Part shown: in pieces, positions 42,654 through 54,597 of the stretch
How the letters are laid out: each line of letters opens with the position of its first letter
Position numbering within the stretch: position 1 is the first letter of the stretch
Source: Aradus depressus
Lineage: Eukaryota > Arthropoda > Insecta > Hemiptera > Aradidae
NCBI GenBank assembly: GCA_963662175.1
Contig: OY759225.1
Location: forward strand, 6,211,107 to 6,275,106
Reading direction: 5' to 3'
Length of the DNA: 64,000 nucleotides
The notes under the pieces: model-generated
Told to the model about the DNA's origin: nothing
The model's database searches: none
Seen by the model: only the letters and a program-made list of their open reading frames with translations
Translations under genes and position numbers: made by a program

Positions 42654-43264
42654 GAAGGGTACAGGGAAAAAACAAGGGATGTCATTTTTTTGAAAATTGG
42701 GGATCTTTGCCCTATCTATTGGTCATAAATGGTACTAAATGACAGTGTTGCAAGACAGGGTTAAAACCTGACGTGTCCATGGTTATGTTGAAAGAAAGTT
42801 TTCATGTACAGGAAAGAAACAAGGTTTGTCCAACTCAAAAAGGGAAAGAACAAGTGATGTCCAATGAAAGGTTATTGTAATGTATAACCTCCCTGCATAT
42901 TAAAAATAAAAAGTACTGTTGTTTTAATGTTTTAAGTTGTTTTGTGTGCTTTTAAAAATAAAACTAATATTTTTATCATAATAAGTATATAAAAGGGTAT
43001 GTCTTCATATTTTAATGGACACACCTTGTTTTGTTCCAGCACAGAACGGAATTTTTATCAATTTTTTATATCTGGAGTTTTTACATCTTTATTCTTTTTT
43101 AAAAAACTTAGAATATTACTTAAAATATATATTTTAAATTATATTTCACTATATTTTAATTATATAAAATAATTACAACATTTTTACAGACTTGAAATGA
43201 CAAAATTCTGAATTACTCAAAATAATGTTTTTGTGACATATCTTATTCTTTCCCTGTACCCTTC
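42654..43264. mobile_element. MITE with GAAGGGTACAGGGAAA termini
   Basis: GAAGGGTACAGGGAAAAAAC at the left matches the inverted right end (GTTTCCCTGTACCCTTC-like), with ATGTCA continuing the match in both arms. The core is AT-rich and non-coding. It resembles the TIR style of 56797-57434. Confidence 0.65.
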
Positions 43265-43599
43265 AAATATTAAAATCATCATCATCATCATCCCCTTTCA
43301 CAACAAATTCCTTCATAGGTTTTCTAAACTTTTGAGGAAGTAAAATCGATTGCATTTATCGTTTCCTAACAATATCCATTCTGGAGGGTCTATTTGTGGC
43401 TCTGCTGATTTAGATCATGAAGTTGACTCTATTGAATTATCTTCCATATTATCAAATTCTTGCTGTTTGGAGGACTTAGATTAGATGGCATACTTCCGGA
43501 CTCAAACACTTCCTCTAAGCCCCAATCTGTAAACTGTTGAATAGAAGGGATGATGGCTGATTCTTGTATGCCTTAACTCGTTTTAAAGAGGTACCACCG

Positions 43600-44480
43600 G
43601 CTATGTACTTCCCCAGAACGAATTAATCTATTAATTTTTCGCTCCTTCTTCAAAACCAATCGACCTATTATTTACTTCGCATTTGACTAACGAAAGGGCT
43701 CCCACATCCTGATACTAAATTTTGTGACAAATTGAGCCCCTCCCCTGAATCCCCTCCCCCTCTTCCCTTCAGCTGATATTGCTGAAATTTAAGATGTAAT
43801 GTCCATATTGAGTTTTGACTTTAAAAATGAAATTTCATATCGATACATTCATTACATCAGCAGTTATTGGATTTTTTTGAGTTGAACGTGTCATCCTTAA
43901 GGGGTTTTGAATTCACATATGAAATTTCATTACAACGGCAGTAATTCTTTTTGAGTTAAGCCTCCCCCCTATTGCCCCCACCCCTTTGGCCGAAAATCGA
44001 TAGGTGTCGTTCTTATAAGGTTTTGAACACTCGTAAAAAATCTAGTGTTTATACATGTATTCTATCGGCAGTTATTATAGTAGCGCCGGTATATCTAGGC
44101 CCTTCGGGGGGGTGTGGCCAGTTCACTTGGAGGGAGGAAACGGGAGAGGTTAGCCAATAGGAACCCATGAAAACGACGCGGTCGCCATGGGAACGTCTCC
44201 CTATTGGCTATCCCCTCCTGTTTCCAGAGTTTTTATGTTAAACCTCCCCTAATCTCCCTTCCCTTTGGTCGATTTGATTGAAAAACAATAGGTGTCACAA
44301 ATTGTGTTATCGTACTTACAGACGTATCATACACACAAACATTTTTTTTTTTTTTCATGTTTGGAATCTAGAGGTCGGAAAACATAAAATTCAAATGAAA
44401 ACTCCGCATCGATTTTTTATTGATTACATATTTTCCTCGTACATAAAGTTTGTCTCGTTTCTTCAAAAATAGCATAAATA
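43600..44480. repeat. Largest copy of the dispersed internally repetitive element
   Basis: Four to five units of ~150 bp with CATTCATTACATCAGCAGTT, GGGTTTTGAATTCACATAT-type and CCCCTTTGGCCGA blocks. It ends with the family 3' motif (GTCGGAAAACATAAAATTC). A small inverted repeat around TTAGCCAATAGG lies at 44131-44226. Confidence 0.6.
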
Positions 44481-44671
44481 GTCGATGTATTACAAATTTT
44501 GACTTTATATTTTTCGTAAATGATAGTAAGATGTGGGTTAAGTTATGTTTAAACAAACAAGACGTTTTTTCACCATTTATTTGATAAACCAAAACTGTTG
44601 CTTGACGCTATTATACGAGTATAAATCTCAATTTATTATCTACAATATAAATACATAGTTTTAAAATATAT

Positions 44672-44893
44672 TAGTATTTATTGTGAAGGTCTGTTATATG
44701 TAGAGTGAGTTCGGTAGTTATATCTCCTGCACGTCTAAAATCCAATAGTATTTATTGTGAAGGTATGTTATATGTAGAGTGAGTTCGGTAGTTATATCTC
44801 CTGCACGTCTAAGATGCAATAGTATTTATTGTGAAGGTCTGTTATATGTAGAGTGAGTTCGGTAGTTATATCTCCTGAACGTCTGAGATCCTG
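44672..44893. repeat. Three 74-bp tandem units
   Basis: TAGTATTTATTGTGAAGGTC and GAGTTCGGTAGTTATATCTC recur three times in exact register with few changes. Confidence 0.9.
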
Positions 44894-45585
44894 TTCGAGA
44901 ACCGTAGAAAATAAAGTAAAATTGAAAGTGGTGTAGGTGAAATAAAAAAAAAGTTGTTGTTTGGAATTAAGGATGGTAGACACTGTGGGAGAGAAGGGAA
45001 AGATAGGTGAGAGGGATGCCCCTGCACTCAAATAGTAATACTAAACCTTTGCAAATTTTCCTTGCGCCAAAACTGACAATATTCCCCTAGTGAGAAACAC
45101 TAAGAGGAGCTACAAGTGGTCCCTTCGACAAAAGGTGATACTATTCTTCCTCTCTTCCTCAATAAAATGGTTTATATTGAGCGTTAGGAATCAGTTATCT
45201 GGAAAAGCTATTTTCTCCGGATTGGGGATATCCCTTAGAGAGAGAAAAATCGCTGAGTTTTCCGTCTCGACCCAGTCACCACTCATTTTCCAATCTACCC
45301 AGTTATCAGATCTAGAATTTTATATCTTTGGAAGCAAGTATAAAAAGGCATTATTCGAGAAAAGTTATAATAAAAAAATGTCACCTCCATTTATGAAAAT
45401 TGTGTTTCAGATACTTGCTCTGAAACCTTTAATGTAGTTTTAATAAATTAAGTTCTTCAGGATTAATAATTTGAGCCTGGAACTATGGCTTTATCGTTCA
45501 ACAGAACACGTATATAACGTAACTAGAGGAAGAAGCAAAGGAATCAATATCTATACTATAAAATATAAAACTATAATAATGAAAC
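44894..45585. other. Intergenic region before gene 6, no gene recognised
   Basis: A 115-codon plus-strand frame at 45090-45437 is basic and lacks domain motifs or a promoter. I do not treat it as a gene. Confidence 0.4.
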
Positions 45586-45589
45586 TTTA

Positions 45590-45595
45590 TTTATT
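45590..45595 (-). terminator. Poly(A) signal of gene 6
   Basis: Minus-strand AATAAA about 75 nt past the stop codon; an overlapping second copy lies at 45586-45591. Confidence 0.55.
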
Positions 45596-45671
45596 AGAGT
45601 GTAACAACATATTACAATAATAGCAACTTTCTGTGAAAATAACGCTCTGGGTTTCATGCAGAGTAGGGACG

Positions 45672-48600
45672 TTAATGACCCTGATTATTGGAATTTCCCT
45701 TGCTTGATGAAAGAGTATTCTTGATAATATCAGAGGCCTTCTCCGCCACCATGACAGTGGCTATAGAGGGATGACCACTGATGATCTCTGGATGGACCGA
45801 GTTGTCCACCACTCTCAAGTTGTTCATTCCTTTCACCCGGAAATCTCTGGAGTCGACCACCGCGTTCCTATCCCGAGGACCACCCATGCGCGCTGTGGAC
45901 ACAATATGAGCCATACCAAACGACATCTGTCTCATTAAACAGTCGAGCAGTGCATCGCCGCTGGTTCCCGAACACGCTGGTACATAGCCTGTGTATATTT
46001 TCGGTCCGTATTTTCTCATAGTTGGTGTTTTCATAAATTCAATGGCTTTCTGTAGTCCTTTCCTTAAGGTTCTGGCATCTTCTAAAACAGAAAGATACTT
46101 GGGATCTATAACAGGTGGATCGTACACATCACTGCTTCTCAGAGTGAGAGTACCACTGCTTTTTGGAACACATAACACGGGACGGATCACTACCAATTGG
46201 ACATTTTGAGTCATATTCAGATTCTCCGTAGGAGTGAACGTAAAAATCCTAAGTTCTACGTTGGGTTCGTCCCCGAAATTATCAACATTGATGAAAGCAC
46301 TCGCTGCTTCTCCTGTTGACGTCAGAAGACCTTCTTTTTGTATGGCAAAATCTTCTATAGCTTTTTTAGTTCTCCATGTATTTGTGGTCATTGTGAGCGT
46401 TTGATTTATTGAAAAATAAATTTCGACAGCGGGGTGATCTTTCATATTTTTTCCAACAGCCAAGTCTATTCTGGTTTTGACCCCAATATTGCTTAATTCT
46501 TCTCGAGGGCCGATGCCAGAAAGCATGAGAAGTTTTGGTGTGTTGATGGGGCCTGCGGATAGGATTATTTCCCGATTTGCTTTAACTATGTGTTTCTTAC
46601 CGTTTCTTATGTATTCTACTCCCTGAGCGCAGTTCTTATCATCAATAATAATTCTCGTAACGAGAGATCTTTTTATTACTGTTAGATTTCTCCTTTTAGC
46701 TGCTGGAACTAAATAGGCTTGTGCAGTGGAAACAGCCGTATATCCGTTACTGTGAAGCTGGGTAAAGCTGATAGCGAAGAGATGTTCTCCGTTATAGTCT
46801 CGGTTTGGGATGCCTAACTCCACGCCTGCCTTGACGTATTCCGGCCTCATGTTGGAGCGATAAATTGGGTAGGAGATAGGAAAAGGCCCGTCATATCCAT
46901 GGACGGAAGAGTAACCCAACTCCGGTATTCTATAATCCTCCAGCTTTCTGAAGTAGTAAGACACATTCTTCCAGTTCCATTCTGGGTTGCCGAGAGCTGC
47001 CCAATTGTTGTAGTCTTTGATAGATCCTCGGACGTACGTGACATCGTCAATCGATGATGTTCCTCCCAAAACGCGTCCACGAGGAAGAGGACATACTCCG
47101 TTATAGTCGTCTGAAAAATATATATATATTAATGGAAGACATTCAAAGAATTTTTATGACATTCATCTGACTATGGTTTTCTATGCCAGAAGTATAAGGA
47201 GACCTTTACCTAGACAGAAGTCCTTCCTGGGGACTGCGGTGAAGTTCCAATCTAAGTCCGTGTTCCGGACAGCTCTGAAGAGTAAATTGTTAGAGTTGAT
47301 TGGCCCCTCATTCCCACCTGCTTCGATTACCAGTACTGACAGTTTAGAGTTCTCGGTCAATCTATTTGCGAGCACGCAACCTGTAAGTAATAAAAATGGG
47401 AGTTGTGTGAAAATAAGCGGACAATTGAAGAAAAATTAATTAAAATGAATCACCAGCAATGTGATCCTTCCCCAGGACGAATCACCAGCAATGTGATCCT
47501 TCCTCAGGACGAATCACCAGCAATGTGATCCTTCCCCAGGACGAATCACCAGCAATGTGATCCTTCCCCAGGACGAATTAATTAATCAACAACATTTTTG
47601 CTCTCTCTTTAAAACCAATCGACCGTTTTGGCTAAAAATCAATGGCTGACTAACACAGGGAGTTCTGAATCTTTATATTAAATTTCATCAATATACATAC
47701 ATCCATTATAGGGTTTTGAGTTTAGCTCCTTCGCTGAAATTCCTTCTGTAGAATAATTGACAAAGCTCCGCACGAAACGAGAGAAACCGGGTGGAATTCG
47801 GTGCCATCGAGCAAATTTTTTGAAGAAGAGAGAACAAAATTGGTTCGGACACGTGTTCAGGATTCAGAAAGACACAAGACCCAGGAAGATCATGGAATAA
47901 CAACGGTAGGATGAGACCACCCGGGTCTATAATATATGAAGTTTATCCAAGGACGGCGACTCAAAGGATGTTCGCCCAGGACAGAGACCAATGAAAGAGG
48001 TGGACCTCCTGGAGGCTCACTCCACATCGTGAGGCAACCGGGAGATGAGGAAAGAAGAAGAAGAGTTGATCTTCTTCCTCTGTCCCACTTTGATTGATTA
48101 TTCAAAAAATTAATTTTTGTCGTCCTCAGGGGGTTTCGGATTCATCCAGAATGTCGTACCGATACATTCAGTACATCGGGAGTTATAAAGGACTTTCAGT
48201 TAAGTCTCTTCCTGTGATCTCCCACCCCTTCTTCTGATTTCGCGAAAAATTAATAGGTTTCGTACCGCACACCCTTCCTCCTCTACTGTCTTACTTTTCC
48301 TTGGCCGATGTGTCGTCTTTATGGAATTGTGAATATATATATCACATTTCGTGTCGATATATTCATTCAATCGGGTTCACAGACAAACGGAAAGGACACT
48401 TTTTTCAGCCGGGTAACTAAAATATACCTTAAAAAAATCATCAAGTGTGTAATTTTTGTGCAAATTAGTATATAACTGTTCTTACACCAAGTCACACAAC
48501 AGCTATACAGTGCCGACTAAACAAAGTGGTAACCCTACCAAGTGTCTACAAAATCATGTTCTCCGAAAAAGGCGTTCATGGGTAAAAAATATATATACGA

Positions 48601-49713
48601 ACGGATCGAAAAGCGAAGAACATGTGGGCTACGCAGTGGTAACGCAGTCTTCAGTATATATATACAGGCTACCAAACTACTGCAGCAGTTACACTGCAGA
48701 ACTGAGCGCCGTTGCTGAAGTATTAGGTATTGTCACTTCAGATGTAGGTCGGAACTACATGATTTGCCGTGACTCCATGTCCGCACTTCAGAGTATTCAA
48801 CAGCTTTACAGCCGCTGCCCCCTTGTATATAAAATACAAAAACTTCTTGCAAATTGCGAAAGTAGTAAAAACAAGTAATATTTTGCTGAATCCGCTCACA
48901 TGTGGGAATCGAAGGGAACGATACAGCAGATAAGTGGCTAAGGAAGCAGCAACGTTGCCAGAAGTAAGACGAAATGCCTGCGTCGCAAAAAAAAGAGAGC
49001 TGGGCCTCTGTGTGGATTAACATGGACCTAACAAATAAACTTAGGTCCATCAAAACAAATATTGATAAATGGACGAGCTCTGAAAGGCAGAATAGGCAGG
49101 CAGGAGGAGGTATGTCTGATGCGACTCCGTGTAGGCCGCACTCGTCTAACCCATGGCCACCTCATCAACAGGGCGACGGCCCCGGGCTGTGGCAAGTGTG
49201 GGGCCTGGCCTCTCACAGTAAGCCCCATCCTGGAAGAGTGCCATAGATATAAGGAAATACTAATGACCATGAGTTCACATTTCATCCGAACACGTTGGTG
49301 GAAGCAATGTCGGCCCGGCCTTGCGACTCCATCGTCGTTGGCCGCGTGACCTCCTGCCTGAGGAGGCGGTGGTGCTGACCAGCCGTCTCATGAAGAGACC
49401 CAAGTCTTTTTGACTACTCCTATTGTGATCATTTTTTGTTTTGTGTTCTCACAATTGAAAATTGTCTATTAAATTTTGAAAAAAAAAACCCTATTGTCTT
49501 CAATATCGGGTTAGTTAAATAAAACAGTAAAAAAAAAACCTTACCTGCAGTTCCACCTCCGACGATAATAATGTCATATGCATTATTTAATTCGGATTGG
49601 GGAGTGTCAGTAACACTAGCCTCAGGGTTGATAAGTTCAGGTCGATAGCGGTGCACTAGGGCCAAATATGTCGCAATGAATGCGCCGAAACTCAACTCCA
49701 CCAGCATCCCCAT
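45672..49713 (-). CDS. GMC oxidoreductase, glucose-dehydrogenase-like (gene 6)
   Basis: Coding exons 49545-49713, 47210-47380 and 45672-47110 give about 592 residues; the C terminus is seven residues shorter than in most paralogues (ends NNQGH). The N terminus MGMLVELSFGAFIATYLALV is hydrophobic. VGGGTAG, LVIEAGG and GPINTPKLLMLSGIG are intact. The His/His pair is His515 (MAHIVSTARMGG) and His560 (ISGHPSIAT). The Asp is retained (LRVVDNS), as in canonical GMC enzymes. The first signature reads GRVLGGTSSIDD. It groups with gene 7 (FRKLEDYRIP, where genes 2-5 have WKKxENY) and is among the least altered, so probably active. Intron 2 (2.2 kb) contains I-type and RTE LINE fragments and a 32-bp tandem array. 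Confidence 0.9.
47448..47577. repeat. Four 32-bp tandem units in gene 6 intron 2
   Basis: AATCACCAGCAATGTGATCC then TTCCCCAGGACG, four times, nearly identical, 70 bp from the acceptor side of exon 47210-47380. Confidence 0.9.
47730..48075 (+). mobile_element. RTE-like LINE 3' fragment
   Basis: The plus strand has NWFGHVFRIQKDTRPRKIME and a broken downstream tail, matching the WxGHVxRM...RxPK end of RTE proteins. Confidence 0.55.
48110..48390. repeat. Dispersed internally repetitive element
   Basis: ATACATTCAGTACATCGGGA and GAAAAATTAATAGGTTTCGT units of the same family. Confidence 0.55.
48560..49425 (+). mobile_element. I-type LINE fragment: RNase H domain and zinc knuckle
   Basis: IYTNGSKSEEHVGYAVVTQS, then YTAELSAVAEVLGIV and ICRDSMSALQSIQQL, are an RNase H fold (D...E...D pattern). 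HVGIEGNDTADKW follows after a frameshift, then TRLTHGHLINRATAPGCGKC and ILEECHRYKEI. RNase H plus knuckle points to the I clade or a relative. Frameshifts show it is dead. It is antisense within gene 6 intron 2. Confidence 0.8.
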
Positions 49714-49784
49714 CTTAAAGTATCGTCACCACATTTAGGGAAAATATAATAACTAGGAACTATAAACTGTGCACTAGTGTTATA

Positions 49785-49975
49785 GAGGGCGCACCTCCAT
49801 CAGAAGAGGCAATTGAGTAGTTCGTACTATTTCGCCGCGGAAGCCGACCACCCGAAATTGTTATTTAGAATCCAGAATCTGCGTATTTTCCTTATCTGGG
49901 GAGTAAAAGAAACTTAAGCACGCCGTCCTTCAAGTGAGACGTTAAGCGAAGGTCCCGAGCCGGTACGACGTGATT
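49785..49975 (+). mobile_element. Decayed SINE copy in gene 6 intron 1
   Basis: GAGGGCGCACCTCC resembles a SINE head; AAACTTAAGCACGCCGTCCT and GACGTTAAGCGAAGGTCCCG are SINE body. The centre is unrelated or rearranged. Confidence 0.55.
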
Positions 49976-50018
49976 AAGTACGATTCATTACATAAGTTAA
50001 TAAGCTTTTCGAATTGAG

Positions 50019-50036
50019 CCCCCCCCCCCCCCCCCC
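50019..50036. repeat. 18-base C homopolymer
   Basis: Uninterrupted C run inside a copy of the dispersed repetitive element; its length may be unstable or an assembly estimate. Confidence 0.8.
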
Positions 50037-50039
50037 TGA

Positions 50040-50420
50040 ACCCACTCTTTCCTTCGGCCGATATCGCTGAAATTTGAGAAGTCTTGTCCTCATTGGGTTT
50101 TAACTTTAAATAAGAAATTTCATGTCGTTACATTTATTACATCGGCAGTTATTGGATTTTTGAGTTGAGCCCTTCTCTGATCCACCCTTCGCTTCTACCG
50201 AATTCGCTGAAAATTAATAAGTGTCGTCCTTAAGGGTTTTTGAATTCACATATGAATCGATACATTCATTACAAGGTCAGCTATTATTTTTGAGGTAAGC
50301 CTCTTTCCTAATCCCTTCTCTTTTTTAGTTGATTCGGCTGAAAAATAGGTGTTGTCCTTATGGAGGTTTTGGTCACATATTATATCGATACATTCATTCT
50401 ATCGGTAGTTATTCTAGTTT
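50040..50420. repeat. Dispersed internally repetitive element in gene 6 intron 1
   Basis: Three units with ATTACATCGGCAGTTATTGG and GAAAATTAATAAGTGTCGTC. Confidence 0.55.
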
Positions 50421-51000
50421 TCATGCTAATGTAGTAAGGAGCATTAACTACTGTACGAAGGATTTTGGATTGAAGGGATTGGATGCGCTGGAGATTGGAA
50501 GCCTTGGCAGAACCCCAGAGTTGAAGTCCGTAAGTCCACATAGGTTTGAGTATTGAGTTGTTTATAAGTAGTTTTGTTTTCAAAGTTAATTTGGATCTTT
50601 TGTCTAGGAGTCTTAGTAAACGTTTATAACGTCTGTTCATTTCTTGTCTTTTCAGTCTCGTGTGAGGATTCCAAGTTAGTCGTTTGTCAAGTATGAGGCC
50701 TAGATAGCGGACTTCGTTTTTTAAAGGGATGGGATTTATGTTACACTGGAGGGCTGAAGACGAAGTGAACTGACTTCTTGACGTTCACCTTCACTCTGTG
50801 AAGTTGCATTGATGGATGGGTGGGGATATCAGCTGTGTATATTGTGTAGAGTATAGGACCCAAGATACTAACCTTGTGGAACGCCAGAATTTTCTGGGGC
50901 CGCGGGAGAAAGGACAAGACCCTGGCTTACACAAAATGTTCTTTCAGAAAGGTAAGATTTTAGGATTAGGGAAAAATGTGAAGGGAAAAACTGCTTTAAG
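50405..51000 (-). mobile_element. Jockey-like LINE RT fragments
   Basis: The minus strand encodes FPSHFSLILKSYLSERTF, then RLTWNPHTRLKRQEMNRRYK, WTYGLQLWGSAKASNLQRIQ and SKILRTVVNAPYYIS. It is related to the intact copy at 21437-22502, but the YADD core is missing and frames shift. Confidence 0.75.
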
Positions 51001-51300
51001 CTTCCACAGTAAACTCGAGATCGGAAAAGATGAAATTCCGTTGAATACTCGTCATCGAATTTTAGACCGATTACATAACTTCCACAATAACTACCTCGTA
51101 GGAAAGTAAAAAAAACAAAAACAAAAAACACTATTGAGAGTGATCACTACGTTCAAGTCACAATTCACGTTTATGTAGTTCACAATGATGTCTTTATTTA
51201 GATATGATCGTGATGTTGGTCAAAAGTTGTTCAGGTTATAAGAATGTAAAAATTATATCGGTAGCAATGAAAATAAGATAAACGTAGACTTGGTACTTAC

Positions 51301-51371
51301 CGCAAGGTATTGAAGTATTGAACTTGAATGTCTTGGATTGAATTCTTCAACTGAATGCATCAGTATTTATA
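51301..51371 (-). promoter_or_regulatory. Gene 6 promoter and leader exon
   Basis: TATAAATA at 51364-51371, TCAGTT initiator with its A at 51352, leader to TTGCG|GTAAGTA at 51301. TATA-to-initiator spacing is only ~19 nt, so the real start may differ; the leader would be about 52 nt. The donor and flanking sequence match the other promoters; the forkhead-like site is lost (AATAGGTCATTACT). Confidence 0.6.
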
Positions 51372-51619
51372 CTATATTCAATCTGTCTTGCATTTATCGT
51401 TTCATTATTATTCATAATATGTTCTAATTGTTCTTTTTTTTTTCTCAACATTATTTTTACTTTTTCTTTACGTGTTTTTTTATGGTAATATAGACTAACT
51501 TGGGATTAATTTATCTTTCAAATAGGTCATTACTCCAGTACTTTATTATATATTTTTATTGTGTCGGTTCCACCTTGCTGTGCAACTTCACCCGTCGTGA
51601 CTGTAGAGAGAGCTCGGGA

Positions 51620-52140
51620 TCTGACTAGTGCTTAAAGTATATAATAATAACCTCTATGGTGGGCCAGGGGCGACCGCCAGTCGACCAGAGTGTGGCGAAA
51701 TACTGGGTAGCCCGATCTCCGTCACCAGCTGCCGTGGATCACCTCCCAGGTAGGATCCGGTCCCGCAAATCAACTCCAACCTGCCCTGGTCATACAGCGG
51801 GCAATCAAGGACTCGATGTTCTGCCCCCTACATGAACATTTTGGGTTGTTCTTCCTCCTAAAGAAGAAGAGTTTGGAGTTAAAGTCTCCGTGAACTCATA
51901 ATATCTGGGACATCCAGTGGTCTTCTTGACCGACGTTGTTGCCATTTTTCTACCATCCATTCCTGGACAATGTCCTTGCAACGTTTTACTCCAGTCCATA
52001 TCTTTACTAATAAAGTTGAAATGGCGTTAATTTGTGAATTTCTTCCAATACCACGTCCAATCGGATTTTCATAATATATTTAGCATTACAAGCTCAAATG
52101 AAATATAGACTACGATGTGTCTCAAACTTCCGAACGGGAT

Positions 52141-52171
<31 letters not shown>

Positions 52172-52460
52172 GAACATAGCTTTCCGAACGGCTGTCTCTT
52201 GAAGGTTATACTCCCTCAAGGAGACGCTGATATCTGAGTAGTCGGTGTCCATCACCAGCTGCCGAGTCCGCCAGTTCCACGTATCCGGTTCAGCGAATCA
52301 AGTCCCGCCTGGCCTAGTAGTACAGCGGATATTCCAGGACTCGATCCTCCTGCTCGAACAGTTTGGGTTTTTCTTCTTCTTAAAGAAGAGTTTGGAGTTA
52401 AAATGTCCGACCTGGTGGTAAGGCGATGCCACAAAACGGAAGCTCTGTACCTTGCTACAG
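51620..52460 (-). mobile_element. Two related repeat copies split by a poly(G) tract
   Basis: 51690-51900 and 52225-52420 share CACCAGCTGCCG, TACAGCGG, ACTCGATxxTC and TTTGGAGTTAAA. Minus-strand frames (PNSSLRRRKTQTV) suggest LINE 3' sequence, but the clade is not recognisable. Confidence 0.45.
52141..52170. repeat. 30-base G homopolymer
   Basis: Uninterrupted G run. It could form a G-quadruplex or be an assembly artefact. Confidence 0.8.
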
Positions 52461-52548
52461 ACACGAATACTCTATATACATTATTTTGTGTAAGTTAATT
52501 AACAAGTACACCATATAGTTTCATATAATACATTTTTAATATACATCT

Positions 52549-52763
52549 TGGGGGCCATGGTGGCCGTGCGGGCTAGAGCGTAGGGCTTTGGTCGCATGGT
52601 CTCACCACGGTTTGCGGGTTCGAATCCCGTCCGGGAGTGAGTTTTATTTCGTAGATAGAACTCCCTCCCGGGGCCATGGATGTCTTAAATAATTATGCAT
52701 AACACATTGACATGGCTAATATGCACCGTTCATAAAGCCAAAAAAAAAAAAAAAAAAAGAAAA
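52549..52763 (+). mobile_element. Second SINE family, tRNA-derived, poly(A), 11-bp TSD
   Basis: tRNA-like head with GTGGCCGTGCGGGCTAGAGC (A box) and GCGGGTTCGAATCCCG (B box), a short body and an A-rich tail. AATATACATCT flanks both ends (52538-52548 and 52764-52774). It differs from the CCTAA-tailed family and looks recent. Confidence 0.88.
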
Positions 52764-53136
52764 AATATACATCTGAACTCACATATTTTTTGAATCTACT
52801 GTGATCTATAAAATAACACATATTGTAATTATTATATTTATTGGTATAAAATAAAAAACAATGAAGTAACTAAATATATGAAGTCGCATTTTGTTTTAAA
52901 ACAACCCATGAATAAAAAAACAGAAGACGACCAACATGTTAAATAATATTGAAATAGGAAAGGAGGAGGTACTTTTATTTATTTATATTTACATAATATG
53001 TAAGCCCAAAATATAAAACATTGATATAAATAATGGCGGCCAAAATATAAAACAGAAAAAAGACAAATAGTTTTAAGAATTTAGTTTCTAAGATTTTCTT
53101 TTAAATAGTTTGATTTTTGTTACAATTTTTTTTATT

Positions 53137-54597
53137 TTATAATGTAGGTTTAAGTAAATAAACCCAAACATTTGTTCTCCAAATTCTATGCTATTCATTT
53201 TCCCTATTAATCCAGTAAAATAATTTATACATTTGGATTAGATTTAGCATTTTTGAAAAATTTAGAAAAACAATATGGCATCTCATTATTATATTTAGAA
53301 GAAATCCACGTAAAAAGTTTGTTAATTGAAATTGTTTTGAAAAATACGTGCATTTTTTACAAAATTCTACTTCTTGAACTTTTGATATAATTTCTACAGG
53401 AAATGTGGTAATTTTTTTAAACTCAATTACTTTAATTATTTTATTTTATTTTTATTACATTTACATTTTTTTTTAATTATCACACTAGACTCATCAGTAT
53501 TTCATATTGTTTATAGTATCATACGGTAAGTTACAAATATGTTTCTTAGGACCTTCACATTCCTGATTGCAGCCACCTGCTCTGCTCTGGAGTCGTCCTC
53601 ATGCAGCCTCGACTTTCTTGATTTTGAAAGGTCCTTTAACAACAGAATTCTTCCCTCGACATCCGGCCTGACAAGGATTTGGTTCTCTTCTTTTATTTTT
53701 TGGATAACATTTGCATGTTGGATAACATGTTTACCAAAATAGGACTTCATATTTTATTCAAAGAGCGAAGAAAATCTGTCACCAAATCTGGTTCAACTTC
53801 AATTTTTCTTTCGCTATTGTCTGTGCAAGCCTCATTCAATAAACGAATTTGAACATTAGAAGCGAAACATGATCTTGAATAAATATCATTCAAATTATTG
53901 AAATTCGCTGCCTTATCAACCTTATCTTTAACCGTTAACTGATTTACGTGGTGTGTTTTTCGTCTCATATGTGTCTCGGCAATGTCTGGTAGCAGCAGCC
54001 TTCAGTTTTACTAGAGCACCCCTCCGTTCCTCTCTTGTCTTCATGTTCAGAACAGATAACGTGCTCTGCATATCTTCGGGTAAGCCTATAAGGAATCATG
54101 ATAGGAAAAGCTCTATCCGACAAGTTACCTTATGAGCAGTTAATGAGACGCTCTTCTGTTGTGATAATAAAAATAATATAAAATAAATTATAAATATAAA
54201 ATTAATAATTGAATTATTAAAATTAATATTGAATATAATTAAATAAATAATAAAATTTAAATAATATTACCAATTTTGTTGAAATTATAGCTGGTCTTCT
54301 ACTAAATTTTGATTTCTACAGTAGTTTCCGAAAAGAGCCCTAAAAATATCAAAAGTTCAAGACGTGCGTGCAATTTTGAAGAAAATGAAAAATTTCAATT
54401 AACAAACTTTTCATTTAGATTTCTTCTAAATTTACTAAAGAGATGTCATATTGTTTTTCTAAATTTCTCAAAAATGTTAAATCTAATACAAAGGTTCAAA
54501 TTATTTTATTGGGTTAGCAGGGAAAATGAATAGCATAGAATGAAAGAACAAATTTTTGGGTTTATTTACTTAAATCTACATTATAAAATGGGTAGCG
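53137..54597. mobile_element. Large inverted-repeat element, ~270-bp arms
   Basis: ATAATGTAGGTTTAAGTAAA at the left and its complement at the right begin long arms that also share AGATTTAGCATTTTTGA and CCATATTGTTTTTCTAAAT-type blocks. The core contains a broken coding region on the minus strand. It lies between genes 6 and 7. Confidence 0.75.
53511..54120 (-). pseudogene. Unrecognised protein remnant inside the inverted-repeat element
   Basis: Minus-strand pieces in three frames: KTREERRGALVKLKAAATRH; then RRKTHHVNQLTVKDKVDKAA and EVEPDLVTDFLRSLNKI; then KSYFGKHVIQHANVIQKIKE and RILLLKDLSKSRKSRLHEDD. The composition is protein-like (mixed charged, helical), but I do not recognise a family. 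The stops suggest a decayed transposon gene. Confidence 0.35.

Noticed and set aside
45090..45437. 115-codon plus-strand ORF as a host gene
   Set aside because: Basic, low-information sequence in an AT-rich intergenic region with no supporting signal.
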